Of a DNA stretch of 64,000 nt, positions 62,037-64,000 are shown piece by piece. This DNA is from an uncultured Burkholderiales bacterium (GTDB taxonomy: Bacteria; Pseudomonadota; Gammaproteobacteria; Burkholderiales; Burkholderiaceae_C), in contig CAJAYT010000096.1 of the NCBI GenBank assembly GCA_903949285.1, positions 1-64,000 on the forward strand, written 5' to 3'. The notes under the pieces were generated by a model that searched no databases, was not told the origin of the DNA, and saw only the letters and a list, made by a program, of their open reading frames with translations. A program made the translations under genes and the position numbers. Positions within the stretch are counted from its first letter, which is position 1. Each line of letters starts with the position of its first letter.

Positions 62037-63665
62037 TCAACTTACAGGTCGCTTCATCCAACGAATGGGTTGCTCTTTCGGAGGGCGGGCAGGGGCACCA
62101 AGTCCCTTTAAAAATAAATCCAGTGGTTTCCCGGACTCATCTTTTAGAGCGTTTAAACGGGCTTGTCGTACGATTTCAGATTTTTGCAGATTGGTTTGTT
62201 GAACTGTGATATCAGAGAGTGATTTTAAAATATAACTTAAATTTTCATGGGCCCGCTCATTCGTGCTTCCATAACCTTTAATTAATCTTCCGCACGCCGC
62301 CACTTCAAAACCTAAGGCCTTGTCAGATTGAGTGGATTGAAGGATACATTCCAACCATGAGTTAATTCCCAGCAACTCGAGTTTGTACCTTCTTCCAAAT
62401 TTTCTGAGCCACTTCAGGTGTGACAAAAATCTAAGCGCGAGGGTTCCCGTTATGCTTGAAGTGTCTACTTTGAGCTTTAGCTCCAGCGGTTGGTGTCCAG
62501 AGCGAATCCTTGACTGCTCCCATCTCAACAATTTCTCAGCAATGGTACGGGGGAGAAGTCCAGCAATCTCTGGAATTCCTGGTTTGAAGTGATCATAGAC
62601 TTTAAGAATATCTCCACTTTGTGCTTTAGTATCCTTTCTTATTTGATCAAATCGCTTTTGCTTAATCTTTAATTGAGCAACTCTGACGATATCATCGAAC
62701 GCCATCCACAACGCAGTCCACCTGGCAGCTTCGTTGGTGATAGCCCATTTGTCGGGGGCTGCTGTGCTAGAACTATTGGTTTGTATTTGATTCGCTTTTT
62801 CTTCTGCCTTTAATACAGTTAGAACCTTTTCAATATATAAATTCGCATACTCTTGATTTTGATACTCAACCAACCTTGCATATCCAAGTTTTAATATTTC
62901 ATGAACTTGCGCTGGAAATTTGTTAAGTATTTCTTCACTGATTTGCGCTGAATCGATCACACTCGTTTGCCGATCTGGTGCAGTTTCAATGGAGTGGAGT
63001 ACGCTCTCAACGAATTTAGTGTTATTTTTGTGTTGCTCGATGGCATTCCATCCTCTGCGAAAACCTTCTAAACTGGCTTTTTGTGATGCTGATAGTTCCC
63101 GACTAGCCCCCTGAATAGCCTTTTCGTAGTGTTCTTTCTTAAATGGTAAAAGTCCACAAGCTGCGATACACCCCAGCATCACTGAGCTGATGATCGTTCC
63201 CGATTCTTTGGCGAGTTGCGCCATATCTAATAAATGATGTGTACAGGAGAATTGCTGAATTAACTCAATTAATTCCTGATCTGGAATTCGACTGTCTGCG
63301 AGCCCCATTCTTTCTTGAGTGGTTAGCGTTCGGTTTGATGAACTGATCACGCAGGTTTGAGCGGGATTAGACATTCCATTACTAATTTGCCTAGCCGTCT
63401 CAAGGAGCTCAGAGGATATAAGAAGATCAATTTGACCGGGTAAGGGACTCAGGCCGAAGACTGGGTGATTTGCATCATTTGTGGTTGATCTCATTAACTC
63501 CAAGTAATAAGTCGTTGCTCCAGTCCTTTGCGCAACGCCGGGAATTGAAGTGGCTTGAATTGGAGTATTTGCAATTCTTGCAGTGTTAACGAGCCAGTCA
63601 GTCAAGACGCCGCCGCCTTCGCCTCCTAGTGCGCAAATCAATATGGTAAATGGTTTTTGTGTCAT
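62037..63665 (-). CDS. Indolepyruvate-type ferredoxin oxidoreductase, beta subunit (IorB-like, long form)
   Basis: A 542-residue protein. The N-terminal domain is the pyruvate-ferredoxin oxidoreductase gamma fold: GGEGGGVLTDWLV, SIPGVAQRTGATTYYLEL and PGQIDLLISSELLETAR. The long C-terminal ~300 residues are a helical extension that I do not recognise (DUF6537-like, from memory). The family decarboxylates arylpyruvates or arylglyoxylates to acyl-CoA with ferredoxin. It starts 3 bases after the upstream subunit. Confidence 0.83.
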   Translation of the reverse strand: MTQKPFTILICALGGEGGGVLTDWLVNTARIANTPIQATSIPGVAQRTGATTYYLELMRSTTNDANHPVFGLSPLPGQIDLLISSELLETARQISNGMSNPAQTCVISSSNRTLTTQERMGLADSRIPDQELIELIQQFSCTHHLLDMAQLAKESGTIISSVMLGCIAACGLLPFKKEHYEKAIQGASRELSASQKASLEGFRRGWNAIEQHKNNTKFVESVLHSIETAPDRQTSVIDSAQISEEILNKFPAQVHEILKLGYARLVEYQNQEYANLYIEKVLTVLKAEEKANQIQTNSSSTAAPDKWAITNEAARWTALWMAFDDIVRVAQLKIKQKRFDQIRKDTKAQSGDILKVYDHFKPGIPEIAGLLPRTIAEKLLRWEQSRIRSGHQPLELKLKVDTSSITGTLALRFLSHLKWLRKFGRRYKLELLGINSWLECILQSTQSDKALGFEVAACGRLIKGYGSTNERAHENLSYILKSLSDITVQQTNLQKSEIVRQARLNALKDESGKPLDLFLKGLGAPARPPKEQPIRWMKRPVS

Positions 63666-63668
63666 GAT

Positions 63669-64000
63669 TTAAGCGGTTTGAAGCATACGCAAAATGGGAG
63701 TGCGCACAAGGGTAAATATTTTCTCTGTGAAAGATGGGTTTTGAATAACCTCCGTCCTGTAAAAAGAAGGACAAAGTGTCGCGGCGTGAGCATTCTCTCC
63801 GCACAAGCCGCAACCCACACAGCCTTCAATGACGCTTGCAACTGGGTCAAGCTTTAAAGGATCAGGGTTGTCTTTAAGAGTAAGGGTTGGACATCCCGAG
63901 AGTCGAATGCATGCATGATCCCCGTTGCAGACATCTGCATCCACGCCGTATTTGACACGCATAACACGCTTACCGGACTTGAGGAGTGAAGTAAGCCACG
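63669..64000 (-). CDS. Indolepyruvate-type ferredoxin oxidoreductase, alpha subunit C-terminus (partial)
   Basis: The frame is open to the window edge, so this is the C-terminal ~110 residues. It carries a ferredoxin-like domain with two 4Fe-4S clusters: CNGDHACIRLSGCP and CVGCGLCGENAHAATLCPSF. These are the usual end of IorA. The missing N-terminal part should bind thiamine pyrophosphate. It is the first visible gene of the leftward operon, whose promoter is outside the window. Confidence 0.83.
   Translation of the reverse strand, partial: WLTSLLKSGKRVMRVKYGVDADVCNGDHACIRLSGCPTLTLKDNPDPLKLDPVASVIEGCVGCGLCGENAHAATLCPSFYRTEVIQNPSFTEKIFTLVRTPILRMLQTA

Overview
The window looks like a chromosomal stretch of a Burkholderiales-type betaproteobacterium of moderate GC content. 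The signs are a full cbb3 oxidase locus in the betaproteobacterial order with an fnr gene beside it, a benzoyl-CoA box gene cluster, two-partner secretion genes and polar amino-acid and Liv-type ABC transporters. I cannot name the genus from sequence alone. There is no CRISPR array, complete insertion sequence, phage or plasmid origin.

Layout. 1-2.2 kb: start of a Tat-exported protein, an FKBP isomerase, two universal stress proteins and a small Cys-containing protein. 2.2-13.9 kb: a microaerobic respiration island with ccoI, ccoS, ccoNOQP, ccoG, ccoH, a small membrane protein, fnr, hemN and a TauE-like membrane protein. 14.3-19.3 kb: a small winged-helix protein, arfB, a split chromate-family transporter and a YgiQ radical-SAM protein. 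19.4-25.3 kb: pobA, a polar amino-acid ABC transporter and tRNA-Pro. 25.5-28.8 kb: an acyl-CoA ligase and an MmgE/PrpD protein. 28.9-29.8 kb: tRNA-Arg, a mazE antitoxin with a broken mazF, and a decayed second tRNA-Arg copy. 29.9-39.3 kb: a lipoprotein carbonic anhydrase with an extra N-terminal domain, a His-rich small exported-looking protein, and a TpsA/TpsB secretion pair whose adhesin carries nine 78-residue repeats. 39.6 kb: a PhzF-family protein.

40.4-55.3 kb is a complete aerobic/microaerobic benzoate module. A leftward operon encodes a Liv-type transporter, alpha/beta hydrolase, benzoate-CoA ligase, semialdehyde dehydrogenase and a DUF4863 protein. Divergent from it are boxR and boxCBA. 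TGCA-N6-TGCA doublets stand in both control regions and are probably BoxR operators.

55.3-64 kb is the most unusual part. It is a leftward operon that runs off the window: an IorA/IorB-type ferredoxin oxidoreductase, a TRAP transporter, a 4HBT thioesterase, a CoA ligase and a homologue of DpgC, the cofactor-free dioxygenase that turns an arylacetyl-CoA into an arylglyoxylate. Together these could take up an arylacetate, activate it, oxidise the side chain with O2 to an arylglyoxylate and decarboxylate that to an aroyl-CoA. The products would enter the adjacent box pathway or, through a thioesterase and PobA, protocatechuate. This is inference from gene content.

A regulatory thread runs through the first 26 kb. 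FNR boxes (TTGAT-N4-ATCAA or close variants) lie upstream of ccoN, hemN/fnr, ccoI and the small Cys protein, and also upstream of pobA and an acyl-CoA ligase. The encoded FNR has the Fe-S cysteines and the E-x2-SR recognition helix expected to read them. Oxygen limitation therefore seems to couple respiration with aromatic and acid catabolism here.
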